In this document: in pieces, positions 1 through 11,045 of the stretch
Numbering within the stretch: the stretch's first letter is position 1
Layout of the letters: the number at the start of each line of letters is the position of its first letter
Origin: Desmodesmus armatus
Taxonomy: Eukaryota; Chlorophyta; Chlorophyceae; Sphaeropleales; Scenedesmaceae
Length of the DNA: 64,000 bases
Direction: 5' to 3'
NCBI GenBank assembly: GCA_007449985.2
Contig: VIIQ02000025.1
Coordinates: 124,001 to 188,000, forward strand
Notes under the pieces: generated by a model
Seen by the model: only the letters and a program-made list of their open reading frames with translations
Database searches by the model: none
What the model was told of the DNA's origin: nothing
Position numbers and translations under genes: made by a program

Positions 1-129
1 TGGCCAGCCTGCAGGGGAACAGGGCAGGAAGTGTTGACATCCATAGTCAGACTTGTCCAGAGGCATTTTGCCAGCCCTGGGTAACATAATGTACAACAAC
101 AGGCGTGCATACACAGGCAGACAACAGCA

Positions 130-290
130 ACCAGATGCAGCGTCTCCAGTGACTCCCCCAACCCCCCACCAAACACACAATGGCTGGTTGTAACTCATGT
201 GTCAACACAGTCCACTCCCACACACACTGCCCCGCCCCCCAGGCATGCCCACTTGCAGCGTCTCCAGTGTCTCCCGTCCCCTCACACCCC
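130..290 (-). repeat. Two degenerate copies of the exon 445-364 end
   Basis: The sense sequence around the end of exon 445-364 (GGAGACATTGGAGACGCTGC) recurs at about 275-253 and 160-135 with one or two changes, spaced roughly 110-120 bp. Only the exon edge and adjacent intron are copied; the second copy has lost the donor GT. These are tandem copies of an exon-intron junction and not separate exons. Confidence 0.6.
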
Positions 291-363
291 ATACCCCCAC
301 CCCCCTTCACTGCCTCCCCCCCCCCCCCCGCCCCTCGCTCACAAGAGTACACTCTTCACCCAC

Positions 364-3300
364 CTGCAGCGTCTCCAATGTCTCCAGCAGCACGCAGGCG
401 CGCATCTGCTGGCTGTCCAGCTCACTCGACAGACGAAGCACCTCCCTGCGGGACATGGGGCACATACGGGACACACACAGGCGCTGAGAAGCGATGGAGG
501 GCGACGGCCTCATGAAGGCAGGCTGATTTGGTAGCCAGTAACCAGCCATGAAGCTCCCCTGGCCCAACCACGACTGAAAAACAACACCCTTACATACTGC
601 GGTGGCTCAACAGCTGTGAGGGTAGTAAGGTCCAATTGCTGCAGGCTGGTAGCCGCAACCAAGCAGCATTACCTGCCTCACGCTGCCTGCTGCCAACAAC
701 TTCAAAACCGAACCCTGCTGCAAGGTTGATCAACATTCCAACCAGGTTCAGTTTGACTCCAAGGGTGATATTTGGGTTCGCCTTGACATACCTGTCTTTG
801 GCTGCCAGCTGCTGCCGCAGGTCGCCTGCCTGTGCCTCTGCCGCTTGCCTGACCGCAGACACCTCCGCCCCCAAGCGCCCCGCCTCTGACCGTGCAGCTG
901 CCGTCTGCTGCTTGGCTGCTGCTGCCGCCGCCTCTGCAGCAGTGCGCTCTGTGGCTGCCGTCGCTGCTGCTGCGTCTGCTGCTGCAATGCGCAGCTGTGC
1001 AGCACCAACCTCTTCGTCCGCCAGCTGCTCAGCCTGCACAGCCACAGAAGTGGGGGGGGGGAGGATGGTGAGGCGGGGAACCTGTGTGTTTGTGTGAGTG
1101 AAGAAGGGCGATCTGAGCAGCGTGAGCTTCCCTTTGACGCACAAGATAGAAATATGCCACAACTGAAATTGCATCTCAGGTGCATGTCTGCTGTCGGTCA
1201 ATGACTTGGACCAACATGGAGAGCAAAGAAGTGGTAGAAGGCATGAAGAGTGGCGAGGGAACCTCAAATCAGCCACGCAGAAGGGCATCCTATCCCTGTT
1301 GCTTTGCTCCTTCCTTACTTTGAGCTGTGCCTGGCGTGCTGCCTCAACCTGCCTCCGTGCCGTTGATTCAGCGGCTGCCAGCAGGCCCTGTGCGTCTGCC
1401 GCTGCTGCTGCTGAGGCCTGAACCTCAGCTGACAGTCGGGACAGCTCCACGTCAGCAAGCTCACGCTGCTGCCTGCACAGCACAGCACAGCACAGCACAG
1501 CATGACATCATGTAAATATCAGCACGGCACCAAACGCGGATACATTGGCAAAAGTCAGTCATGGTTGCAGCTGCAGTGCGGCAGTTCAAAATTAGTGTGC
1601 CAAACAAACTGACCCAGCCTATAGAGAGGCAGTTCGTCATTGTCCCTCCAAGCAACAGCACATAAACCCCCCAACGTCAACAGTCCTCACCTTGCCGCCC
1701 TGAGCTCTGCACGTGCAACCATAAGCTCCTGCTGAGCCGCCAGCAGCTGCCGCCGTAGCTCATCATCACACACACCAGCACCCACTCCTGCAGCATCACC
1801 AGCACTAGCCGGCTGCCGGCTGCCCAGCAGTCGCCGGGGACTGCTGCTGCTGCCACCGCCATTGCTGCCAGCGACACCACCAGAGAAGTCAGCCCCTCCT
1901 CCTGACGACGGTGCTGCCTCCAGGCACAACACACAATCTGCACCAGCACCACCAGTGTGGACACCTGCACCATCAAGTTTCGCTGCCGCCAGCTCCATTT
2001 CTGCAGCCTCAGCGCGCTGCAGCGCTGCCGCCAGCAGTGCCTGGCCCCGGGCCAGTTCAGCCATCCAGGCCTCAGCCGCCCCAGCCGCCGCTGCACGCTG
2101 CGCCGGTGTCCACTCCGCTACAGGCCTGGGCAGGGCGTGACCGACATCCATTCCTGCCCCCTGCTGCTGCTGGTGCTGTTGCGGCTTGCTGGGGTCGAAG
2201 TAAGGCCACGGCCTGTTGGTTGCACCGCTGTTTGTGGTGTTGCTGTGACCGTTCCTGTGGGCCGCTCCCCGCCGCTTGCTTGGGCTGCTCGCTGGGTGGT
2301 CCTGGTCTGGTGGCAGCTGGGTGTTGCTGTTGTGGGGTGCAACAGCAGCAGGGGCCCAGTCCTCCAGAAGGCGTGCTGCGCGCATGAGGGGGTAGGTGCT
2401 GCTGATGGAAGCAGCCTCGGACCGCTGCTGCTGCTCGACCAGCTGCTGCCTGTTGGTGTGATGGATCGGAAGGCACGAAGCAATCGGCAAGGAGTCATCA
2501 CAAACAGCAAGAGGGTATGCTGAGAATGGGGGACGTGGAGAACTGCTGTGTATGTGCACCAAGACTAGTAGTCTAAGACTATCGCGTACTACTAATTGGG
2601 GGGGGGGGGGGTGGAGAAGTGCTGTGTATGTGCACCAAGACTAGTAGTCTATGCGCACATACACAGCAGTTCTCCATGCCCCCCCCCCCCCCCCAATCAC
2701 TAGTACCCGGTATTCTTCAAGGAGCATGATGAGTCTGCAGCAGGGGTAACACAGCCCCCCATACAGATTTGGTCTCGCCCTGTCTGCCCTGTGCCGGGTC
2801 TCACCTTGCCTGTGCCAGGTCCTGCTGTGTGTCTGCCAGCTGCTGCTGCGCCAGGGCCAGCTCCCTGTTGAGCTGCACCTCACTGCGCTTCAAACTGGAC
2901 AGCTCAAGAGACAGTCCAGCAACCTGGAAAAGCGAAGCGGGGCAGGAGTTGCACATTGAGGTGAGGCAGGTAGGTAGAGGGATGGCGGCGGGTCAGAGGG
3001 AAACTATTTGCAGGGCCTGCTTTCCGCCATTCTATCCAAATCTCCCTTTGTGGCCCTCTCCTTTGTAGTTGTAACCATGCTGATGCCTTCCATGCACAGC
3101 TGTCCCTGATGCAACACCAGAATCACACACCTCCCGCAAAACATCGGAACTACCCACCTGCCCCGCCATCTCGTCCCTCTGCCCCAGCCGCTGCACCGCG
3201 TCCTGCAGCGTCTGCAGCTGCACCTCCCCGGCCGCCCGTGCCGCCGCCACCTCCCGCGCACGCCGCACAGCAGCAGCAGCCAGCCGCTGCTGCAGGTCCT

Positions 3301-6001
3301 CCACACGGCCGTCAGCAGAAGCGGCAGCACTGGTCGCCGCCACCAACCGGGCCTGCAGCAATCATCAAGAACAGCGTTTCAATAGGTTACTCATGCAAGT
3401 ATGCTGCAAGCGTACAACACAGCGGTCTGCAATGCAGAAGCAAGGGGCTGGCAGAAAAGATGCAGAACAGCATCACATCTTGTTGCTCAATGATTGCGCT
3501 GCAACTGAAACCCTCTATTCTGCAAGTGATGATGCTGCAGGTGAACCAGTCACCCAAGCAGGGGACTTGCCTGCAGCAGTGCAATGGCTGCCTCCGCATC
3601 CTCCAGTGCAGATGCCAGCAGCCCCTCAGGGCTCAGGGGCTGTGGCAGCTCTTTACCACCGGCTTTGTCAGACGGACCACGCGTGTCTCCCTGCCTGGCA
3701 CTACCACTTGCAACACCAGGCTTCGACAGCTCCTGGTGGTGGTGCCGGTGCTGCTGCTGGAGGTCTCTCAGCCGCAGCAGCAGGTTGTGGTCGTCAGAGG
3801 TGGATCCAGGGCCGTGTCCAGGGCTGGCCAGGGCGTCGCTGAGCTCTGACTCGAGGGCTGCCAGGTCTGGGCCGCCTGCTGCCAGCAGCGCCCCCAGCTT
3901 GCGCTGCAGCAGGGACAACTCACGGGACGACAGGTCCTGCTGCTGCGCCAGCTTGTCTGCGCGGCAGGGGGCAGGGGGTAAGGGGGTTGGGGGGCAGCGG
4001 CGGCAGCAGCAAGTCAGCAGTAGCATAGCTGGGTTGGGGTTGCAGATGGTTCCTGAGTGTTCATGGGCTTGGGTGTTTGGCAAGTTCTGCCCCAAAAGCC
4101 AACAGCGAGTGACTGAGTGAGTGTGTCAACATGCCACTTAGACCAGATCTGCTGGAGTCGAGGCAGGCGAGGATGTGCATGACACTGGCTATGCATTCTT
4201 CCAGGTCAAAGCCCAGGCCTTGGTTTGAGCAAGCCTTTAACCCCGGCGGTGCAACATGCGGGCTGGCAATCCCTGGAAATTCCTGGCTTTTCCAGCCCAC
4301 CTTCCAGAGCCTCCTTAGCTGCAGTCACATCCGCCAGCTCCCCCTCCAGGGCCGTCAGCCGTGCATTCAGCCGGGCAGCAGTCAGTCTGGCCACCTGAGC
4401 CTCAGTGGCCGCCCTGGCGGCCTCACGGCGTGCAGCACCTGCGCTGCTCTGCTCGGCGGCGGCCAGCAGGCCACCCTCTTCGGCAGCTGCCTCCGTCAGG
4501 GCCTGCAGGGTGGTGACGGTGTGAAGGTTGGTTGTTGAGCAAGCAAGGTATTGACAGGTGGGGAATGCATTGGTGGAGGGTGTTGTTGCTACGTCGTGCA
4601 GGCGGTGCAGGTGTGTGATGAACAGAGAGGTGGTGACCAGCGGCGGATGAAGTACAGCTGACAGAATATCAGCAGCCGGGACAGGAACATGGTGCTGCAC
4701 CCCTTTTGAGTGACATGTTGACATTACCCTGTGGAAATACACACAATGTGTGGTGTTGAGGATCATGACGCTAAGGTAGTCAGCAGGCAACAATTAGTAC
4801 GGGACACATGCGTGCGGCCACCCACAGGCTTGGGGGTCAGGTTGACAGCACTGTGAGTGACCAGGGTGCTGGGCCATCCTATGGCCTCCACCTCTGCCAG
4901 CCTCTCCCTGTTGGCCTGTCGCTCTACGGACCTGTTGAGCCTTGTTGTGAAAGGCGAAACTAGTTGTCTATTGGTTCCAACAAACACGTAAGTACATTAC
5001 ACGCCTGCTGCCTGGGTCGCTGAATACCCATCTGTTCCAGAAATGGCCGCACCTGAATGGCCTCCACCTCTGCCAGTCTCTCCCTGTTGGCCTGCAGCTC
5101 CGCTAGGGCCTCACCCAGCTGACGCTGCAGCAGCAGCACCTGCACCACAACATCACAAAATGACCAAATGTGTTGAACAGGAAGCAGGGGTCGACAGGAT
5201 GCAGGGCAGCTGAAATGCGGCAGAGAGTGACCACTGGCACCTGTGCTATCGGCCCTTCCCTCTCGTGAGCTCTGCCCCGTGCCTCCAGGCCTGCCCATGC
5301 ACACACCATAGCACCACCCTCCTGCGCTCATACCCCCCCCCCCCCCCCCCGACACTCTCAAACAACACCTCCACCACCACCACCACCACCACATCAGAAC
5401 AACACCCAACTTTGAAAACCCTGCAAGCTGTGTCCCCACCCTACCTGTGCCACAGCGCCTTCCTCTCCTGGCAGCTCTGCCTGCCCCTCCAAGGCAGCCC
5501 GTGCCACTGCCAGCTCAGAGCCCATCCTAGCAAGGGACAGCTCCAGCACCTGCCACCACCACCCTGACCTCTTCACCCCCCCCCCCCCACCCCCCACCCA
5601 CCCACCACCCACCAATACCATCACCACCACGACCATCACCATCACCACCACCCCAAAGCACACGTATGTTCTGAACCACCTGCAAGCTGCATGTCCACCG
5701 TACCTGTGCCACAGCGCCCTCTTCTCCCGGCAGCTCTGCCTGCCCCTCCAAAGCAGCCCGTGCCACTGCCAGCTCAGAGCCCATCCTAGCCAGCGCAGCA
5801 TCCCGCTCTGCCAGCAGCGACAGCAGCTCACTGTGCTGCCTGACGCTGCAGCTGCCAGCAGCACGATCGCCATCATGATGATGACTCTGGCTGCTCTGGT
5901 TGGAGCCACTGCGGACATCACTGGCACTGCCACAACCTGCTGCTTCTGGTGCTGCTGCTGCTGTGGCGGCAGCTTCTGCCTGCTGCACATCCTGCAGCCT
6001 G

Positions 6002-6037
<36 letters not shown>

Positions 6038-9000
6038 GAGGGCGCTAACCCAGCATCCAGAGACACGCTGCCGCAGTCTGCTGCTGCGCCTGCAGTGCGG
6101 TATGCGCGCTGCTGCTCCTGCTGCTGCTGCTGCTGCTGCTGTGCCATTTGTGTGGACAGCTCCAGCACCTGCTGTGATGCTGCAGTCAGGGCCTGCTGCT
6201 GGTCTGTAAGCTGCGCCTCCAGGGCCGCCACTGCTGCCGCGTGCTGCTGCCGCACAGCCGCCAGCTCCGCTGCCGCTGCATTGCCTGCCTCCTGCAGGGC
6301 CGCCTGCACCCCAGCAGCAACAGCAGCAGGATCAGGAATATGCTTGAAGGATTTTGGTGCAGTTTGTGACTTGGTGAAACAGTACGTGGGTAAAAGCATT
6401 GTGAACTGTAAAACGGTGTGCCTTTGACACATGAAATGTGAAGCAGCCCTGTCTCCAGAGCAGACTCTGCAGCTCACAGCAGAACATGAGCTACTGCCCC
6501 TCAGCTTCTTGCAGTTCCTCAATGCCATTCGACAGCCACAAGCAGCACACGGTTTGCCTCTTTCACGCTGTACAAATAGAAGCAATGCAACAGTTCAACA
6601 GGCAGCACCGTCCCCCTCTCACCTGCAGCGCCTGTGCCCTCGCCTCTGCAGCTGCCGTTGCTGCGTCCGCAGCCTCCCGTGCTGCTGTTGCTGCTGCCAG
6701 CTGCTCCTGCAGTGCTGCTATGGCCTGGTCCTTCTGCAGCAGCAGCTCCAAGGCACGCCGGTTGCGCTCCTGCAAACAGGGCACAGCAGCAGCAGCAGCA
6801 GCAGCGGCAGCAATGACACACCAGCGCACATCAGTCAACCCAGTATTCAGTGCTCAAATGCAGATAGGTAGTGGGGTGCCAACAAAGAGCCTCTGCAGCA
6901 CTCTCAGACTGTGCACGTACAGACAGCCCCCTCTCAATCACCTCTTGCAGCGCCTGCTCCTGCCTGCGTCCCTCCTTTATAGCAGCAGCGGTATCTGGCG
7001 AGCCCGCCTGCTGCTGCTGCTGCTGCTGCTGTAGCTGCACCACCAGATCCTGGCTGTCCCTCAGCGCCTGCTGTGCGTCTGCCAGGGCCGACCGCAGCTG
7101 CACCACCTCCTCCCCCTCAGCACTACCAGCATCCTGCTGAGTGAGCCCCTGGCCACCATGGCGCATGTTGCTGTTGCTGCTGCTGCCACTAGCGCCGTTG
7201 ACTGTGCTGCTGCCTGTGAGCTGCATCCCTTTCGCAGCCGCAGCACCAGCTGCTGCTGCTGATGATGTTGACGGTAATTTGGCAGGGCCGCCAAGGGCCC
7301 CCATGCCGCCAAGCCTGCTGCTGCTGGTAACATCGCTGGTGGTGATGCTGCTAATGATGCTGCTGGTGTTGCTGCTGGGCTCCCGTGAGGGCTGCTCTGC
7401 CACCGTGGACAGGCGGGGCGTCCAGGCCAGCAACTGCTGCAAGGTGTGCCCCTGGGGTGCTGCTGCTGCTGCTGCTTCCATAGTGGCTGGTTGCATCCCG
7501 TCTGCTGTTGCTTCAGCTTCCCTATTGGCTGCTACCGACACAGAGGTCTGCCCCTGCCCTTGCTGCTGCTGTTGCTGCTGCTCAGGCATGCCCCAGTCGC
7601 CTTCAGCTGGGTCTAGCCCCCTGGACCACCAGCTGCCCCGACCCTGCAGTACGCTGCTGCGCTGGCTCGACCCTGCAGTCACAGCCGCCGGCTGGCTGAC
7701 ACTGCGCCTCAGCACCGCTCCTCCTGCTGCTGCTGATTGCCCTACAGCTCTGTCGGTGATGTGGACACCATGACCTCCAGCATCATCAGCCCCAGGGGGT
7801 GGCAATCCCGCAAAGCTGACGCTCTTGCGCACCCGCCTTCCTACGCCCTGTGCTGCCTCAGCACCATTAGCTGCTGACCCTGCTGCTGTCTGCTCAGCAG
7901 CGTAAGGCGGCTGCTGCTGCTGCTTGAGGGCAGAGACAGTCCCAGGCTGTTGATGGTGCGGCACAGCCAAGGTTCCACGTGGCTGCGGGTCATCCACTGG
8001 TGGTGCTGTCCACTTCAGCAGCCTGCTGCTGCCGTTGCTGCCACTGCTGATGCCAGCGCTACTGCCTTGGAGTGGGGGCTGCTGCCGAGGGCTGAGCTGC
8101 CCACCCAGCTGCCCCTGCCTGTGCCTACTGTCCCCTTGACGGGGTGACAGAAAGCGCTCACCACCGGCACCGCTACCACCGCTGCCATTGCTGCCAGCCC
8201 TTGCTGGACTATTCAATGCACGCCCAACTGCACTGCTGTTGCCGCCCCTGCCTGCAGCTGCTGTAGCCTCGGCTGCTGCTGCCTCTGCTGGGTCACCCTG
8301 GGAGCCCAGGGGGCTGTGGGAGTGCCGCCTGGGTGAGGCTGTGGGTGTGCCTGACTCCCCAGGCCGCAGCCGCTGCGGGCTGGCAGATGGCTGCTGAGAG
8401 CTGCAGGGCGCAAACAGGAAGACACAGCAACAGCAGCAGCAGCGATGCAGCAGCACACCGCGCACACACCATGGGCACGGCTGTCACATCTCTGGTAAAT
8501 TGCATGCACAGTAGTTGGCTTACCCAAGTGAAACGTATCAAACAGAGCAAGCTCGGCACCACAAGAAAGCCTCTGGGAGCCCTGTGTGAGATGCAGGATG
8601 ACTCACTGCAAGGCATGTGCAGCACACAATGTCACCGTTTCAACATGCCAGCTGCAGGGTGATTGTGTCTTGCATGTTGCTGCTGCGCACCTGCCTCCCT
8701 TGAACTCCTCCCCAGGGTGCAGGAAGAAGGTGCAGCACAGGCGCTGGTCAAAGTGGACAGTCTGCAGGACAAGTGGTGTGCAGCCATGCAGCACACCAGC
8801 TCAGCACAGGTCAGCCCCCCTGCAGCCCCTGCTGCTTGTCTGCGGACTACTGCTGCTGCGTTATAGTCTGATTGAAGGTTGAAAGGCCTCAACGCTGTTG
8901 TGCTGCAGTTGCTGCTGCTTCAATGATATGAGGGTGCACAGGCACGACGAGAACATGAGCATGCGTGTGTGACATCCCACTTCAATGCAAGCAGGACTGC

Positions 9001-9475
9001 TCTACTGCTACTGCACGGGTGTCAGACAGCTGTGTGGTGCACATGTTTCACTGCCACCTTTTCTTTCTGAATCTCTGCTCACCTTGATGAGGATTGCATC
9101 CCTCTGGCCTGAATCAATTGCTTTTCGCCGCTGCGCAAACTTTGGGTCAAGCCTCAAGCTGACTGTGAGCTCTGCTGACTCCCCTGGCCTGAGCCTGAAG
9201 CTGCTGGGGGTGATGGAGTACCTGTCGCTGCTGCTGGCCTTGACGTCAGCCTCAACAGAGGCCCGGGTGGTGTTTGTTACCCGCACAGAACGGGACTGCA
9301 CCTGAGCGCAGCAGTGGTGGTAACAACAGTGGAGAGACTGACAGGGTGTTCTCCAGGCAGCACCAATCCAACGTTTTTGACCAGTTGGTTGACATCATTC
9401 AGTGCCATCACAACAGCATACCTGATGGAACCTGACGCCATCAAACACAAGCTCAGCAGGCTCCAACAGAAGCAT
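364..9475 (-). CDS. Coiled-coil protein with N-terminal MSP/ASH-like domain (3' end beyond window)
   Basis: Sixteen exons can be joined in phase on the minus strand: 9475-9422, 9301-9083, 8761-8691, 8400-6942, 6769-6623, 6303-5704, 5549-5445, 5139-5053, 4502-4301, 3956-3571, 3352-3158, 2923-2805, 2449-1691, 1472-1319, 1033-792 and 445-364, giving about 1,627 residues before the left edge. Residues 1-115 form a beta-rich segment (LLEPAELVFDGV, RYSITPSSFRLRPGESAEL, RRKAIDSGQRD, then TFFLHPGEEF) resembling MSP/ASH domains of ciliary and centrosomal proteins. A Ser/Pro/Gln-rich linker follows (exon 8400-6942), then long Ala/Gln/Glu/Leu heptad-like coiled coil to the end. The donor at 3571 reads GCAAGT, so this intron is probably GC-AG. 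The start is the first ATG that joins the MSP segment in frame. A ciliary or centrosomal structural role is inferred from architecture only; no specific ortholog is claimed. Confidence 0.75.
2586..2706. repeat. Foldback (hairpin) element in an intron, with an extra direct copy
   Basis: Arms of about 55 bp at 2586-2640 and 2652-2706 are inverted repeats around a short loop. One arm has a G-run then a GTGGAGAA..TGTATGTGCACC core; the other has its reverse complement ending in a C-run and AATCACTAGTAC. A further direct copy of the core lies at 2528-2573. It sits inside the intron between exons 2923-2805 and 2449-1691. The structure suggests a MITE or foldback element; no transposase and no clear target duplication are seen. 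Confidence 0.7.
4881..4940 (-). repeat. Partial copy of exon 5139-5053
   Basis: The sense strand encodes again the segment QANRERLAEVEAI found at the end of exon 5139-5053, but the copy is followed by GATGG in place of a GT donor, so it is probably not spliced as an exon. It lies about 170 bp downstream of the intact exon in the same intron. Confidence 0.6.
5445..5549 (-). repeat. In-frame tandem exon copy within the coiled-coil gene
   Basis: This 105-nt exon (35 codons) repeats the last 105 nt of exon 6303-5704: both encode LARMGSELAVARAALEGQ followed by AELPGEEGAVAQ. It is bounded by a CAG acceptor and a GTAGGG donor and keeps phase, so both copies could be translated and would lengthen the coiled coil by 35 residues. 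The copy spacing is about 259 bp. Confidence 0.75.
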
Positions 9476-11045
9476 GGTCCCCATGTAGCCTGCTGTTCCA
9501 CTTCACAGGGGTGTTTGCGGTATCATCATGATTGATTTCTTGAAACACATGCCTTCATATCCGTGACACACGCTGCAAGGCTGGAACTACAGAGCTGTCA
9601 AATGCTTTGATCAGCTTCCACAACAGGTTTCCTCTTGATCTCGAAGTCGCCATCGGAATGCAGATACCGTGATATTGATGCTGCCTGCATCCAATAACGG
9701 TGCATGGGTCGTTTTTATTACTCATCCAATTTCAAACCAGCCACGACAGCTTGGTGCCAGAAATGTCAACGGAAGGCACCGTATTGCCTTGAACTTCAGT
9801 GATGAGCTTACATGACTGTCACAAGTGTGTGCAACACGGGCACAGCTCCACAAGCTGAGCTGTTTCCTGCAGCCAGGCTGGCCTGGGGCACAACCACAAT
9901 GCGGTTGCACGTGGTCCCTGGTTACAGCCATACCATCTTATGACCTCAGTCAGGCAGACGACGTGGTTGCAGCCTGTACTCAGACATTCTGCGTGACTGT
10001 GCCAAATCTGTGCCACATGTGGGCCCACACTGTGACAGCAATGCATGTGGTGTGGGCCATAGCAATGAACAAACTGATGGGCTCCTGTTACAATGAAGCT
10101 GCGCTCTTTCAGCAGCTGCTGTGCTGGAGAGCAGCTCAAGTGCGCATGTACAAGCGGCAACCAGTTGCCGCAGCCACTCCTGCTGCACGCCACAGTGCGC
10201 TCAACAGACAGAAGCATTGTACTGCCGTGTCTGCCAACGAAAAGAAGTAGTAATGCATTAGTGATGCATATGCATGTGCAGCTGAAGCTAGACGAGCTTC
10301 GGGGCCCCCAAACCCTTGGCTCACTGTGACATGAAGGTGTCTGGCCAGTTGCTGCCCTTCTGCTGGGCTGGATGTTGCATCAAAGCTCCACTGTGATCAT
10401 CAGTGCTGGGTCATGCGGGCTGTTCCTCCTGCTGGGCTGGGCTGCTGTCAACAACACTCTGTCTGGGCTGGTGCAATGCACACTCAACAGACAGAAGCAT
10501 TGATTCATCTACCGTGCTTACTGTGCCAGCAGGAACAGCGTGATCAAAATGAAATATACAACGCTGCCTGTTGCGATCAGTGCCACTGGCCACTGATACA
10601 CAGCTCAAAAGCCATCAGACCCATGGAGCCTGCATCCTGCAGTGGCTAGAGATGCCAGCACACATGCAGGGTAAAAGACAGATCCAGCATCCAAAACCAG
10701 CCGTGCTTGACACAAATCCAACGTGTGCACATACGTGCATGCCACACACTCTACGCTGCTGAGACTAATATTTGGCCGCTTGTGGCAGCAGCAAACAGTC
10801 TGCCCACCATATAACATCCTGCTGCTGCTGTGCTGAGGGTGCCCAGGCTCCCGCTGCTACAGTGAAGGTTGTGCTGCGGTCTGATTCAACTGGAAGGCTT
10901 CCCCATCAGTTCAGTGACCAGTTGGCATGCTGCGCCGCCACCAGCCCCTGCGACCCTTCGCTGCACGATTGTTACCATATCACTGCTACCAGTGCTGCTT
11001 CTGCCAGAGTGCAGCATTGCTGCAAGGAAGGTGAACAGGCAGCCT
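9476..11045. other. Intergenic region, no gene recognised
   Basis: This stretch lies between the start of the coiled-coil gene and the 3' end of the transporter gene. Open frames on both strands are short and lack recognisable domains. The sequence CTCAACAGACAGAAGCATT occurs twice (about 10199 and 10489), hinting at an old dispersed or tandem duplication. Part of it must hold the promoter of the coiled-coil gene and the 3' UTR of the transporter, but no sites can be assigned. Confidence 0.5.

Noticed and set aside
5573..5670. CACCAC-rich runs as a possible polyHis exon
   Set aside because: They lie between two well-defined splice sites of the coiled-coil gene and are intronic on the minus strand.
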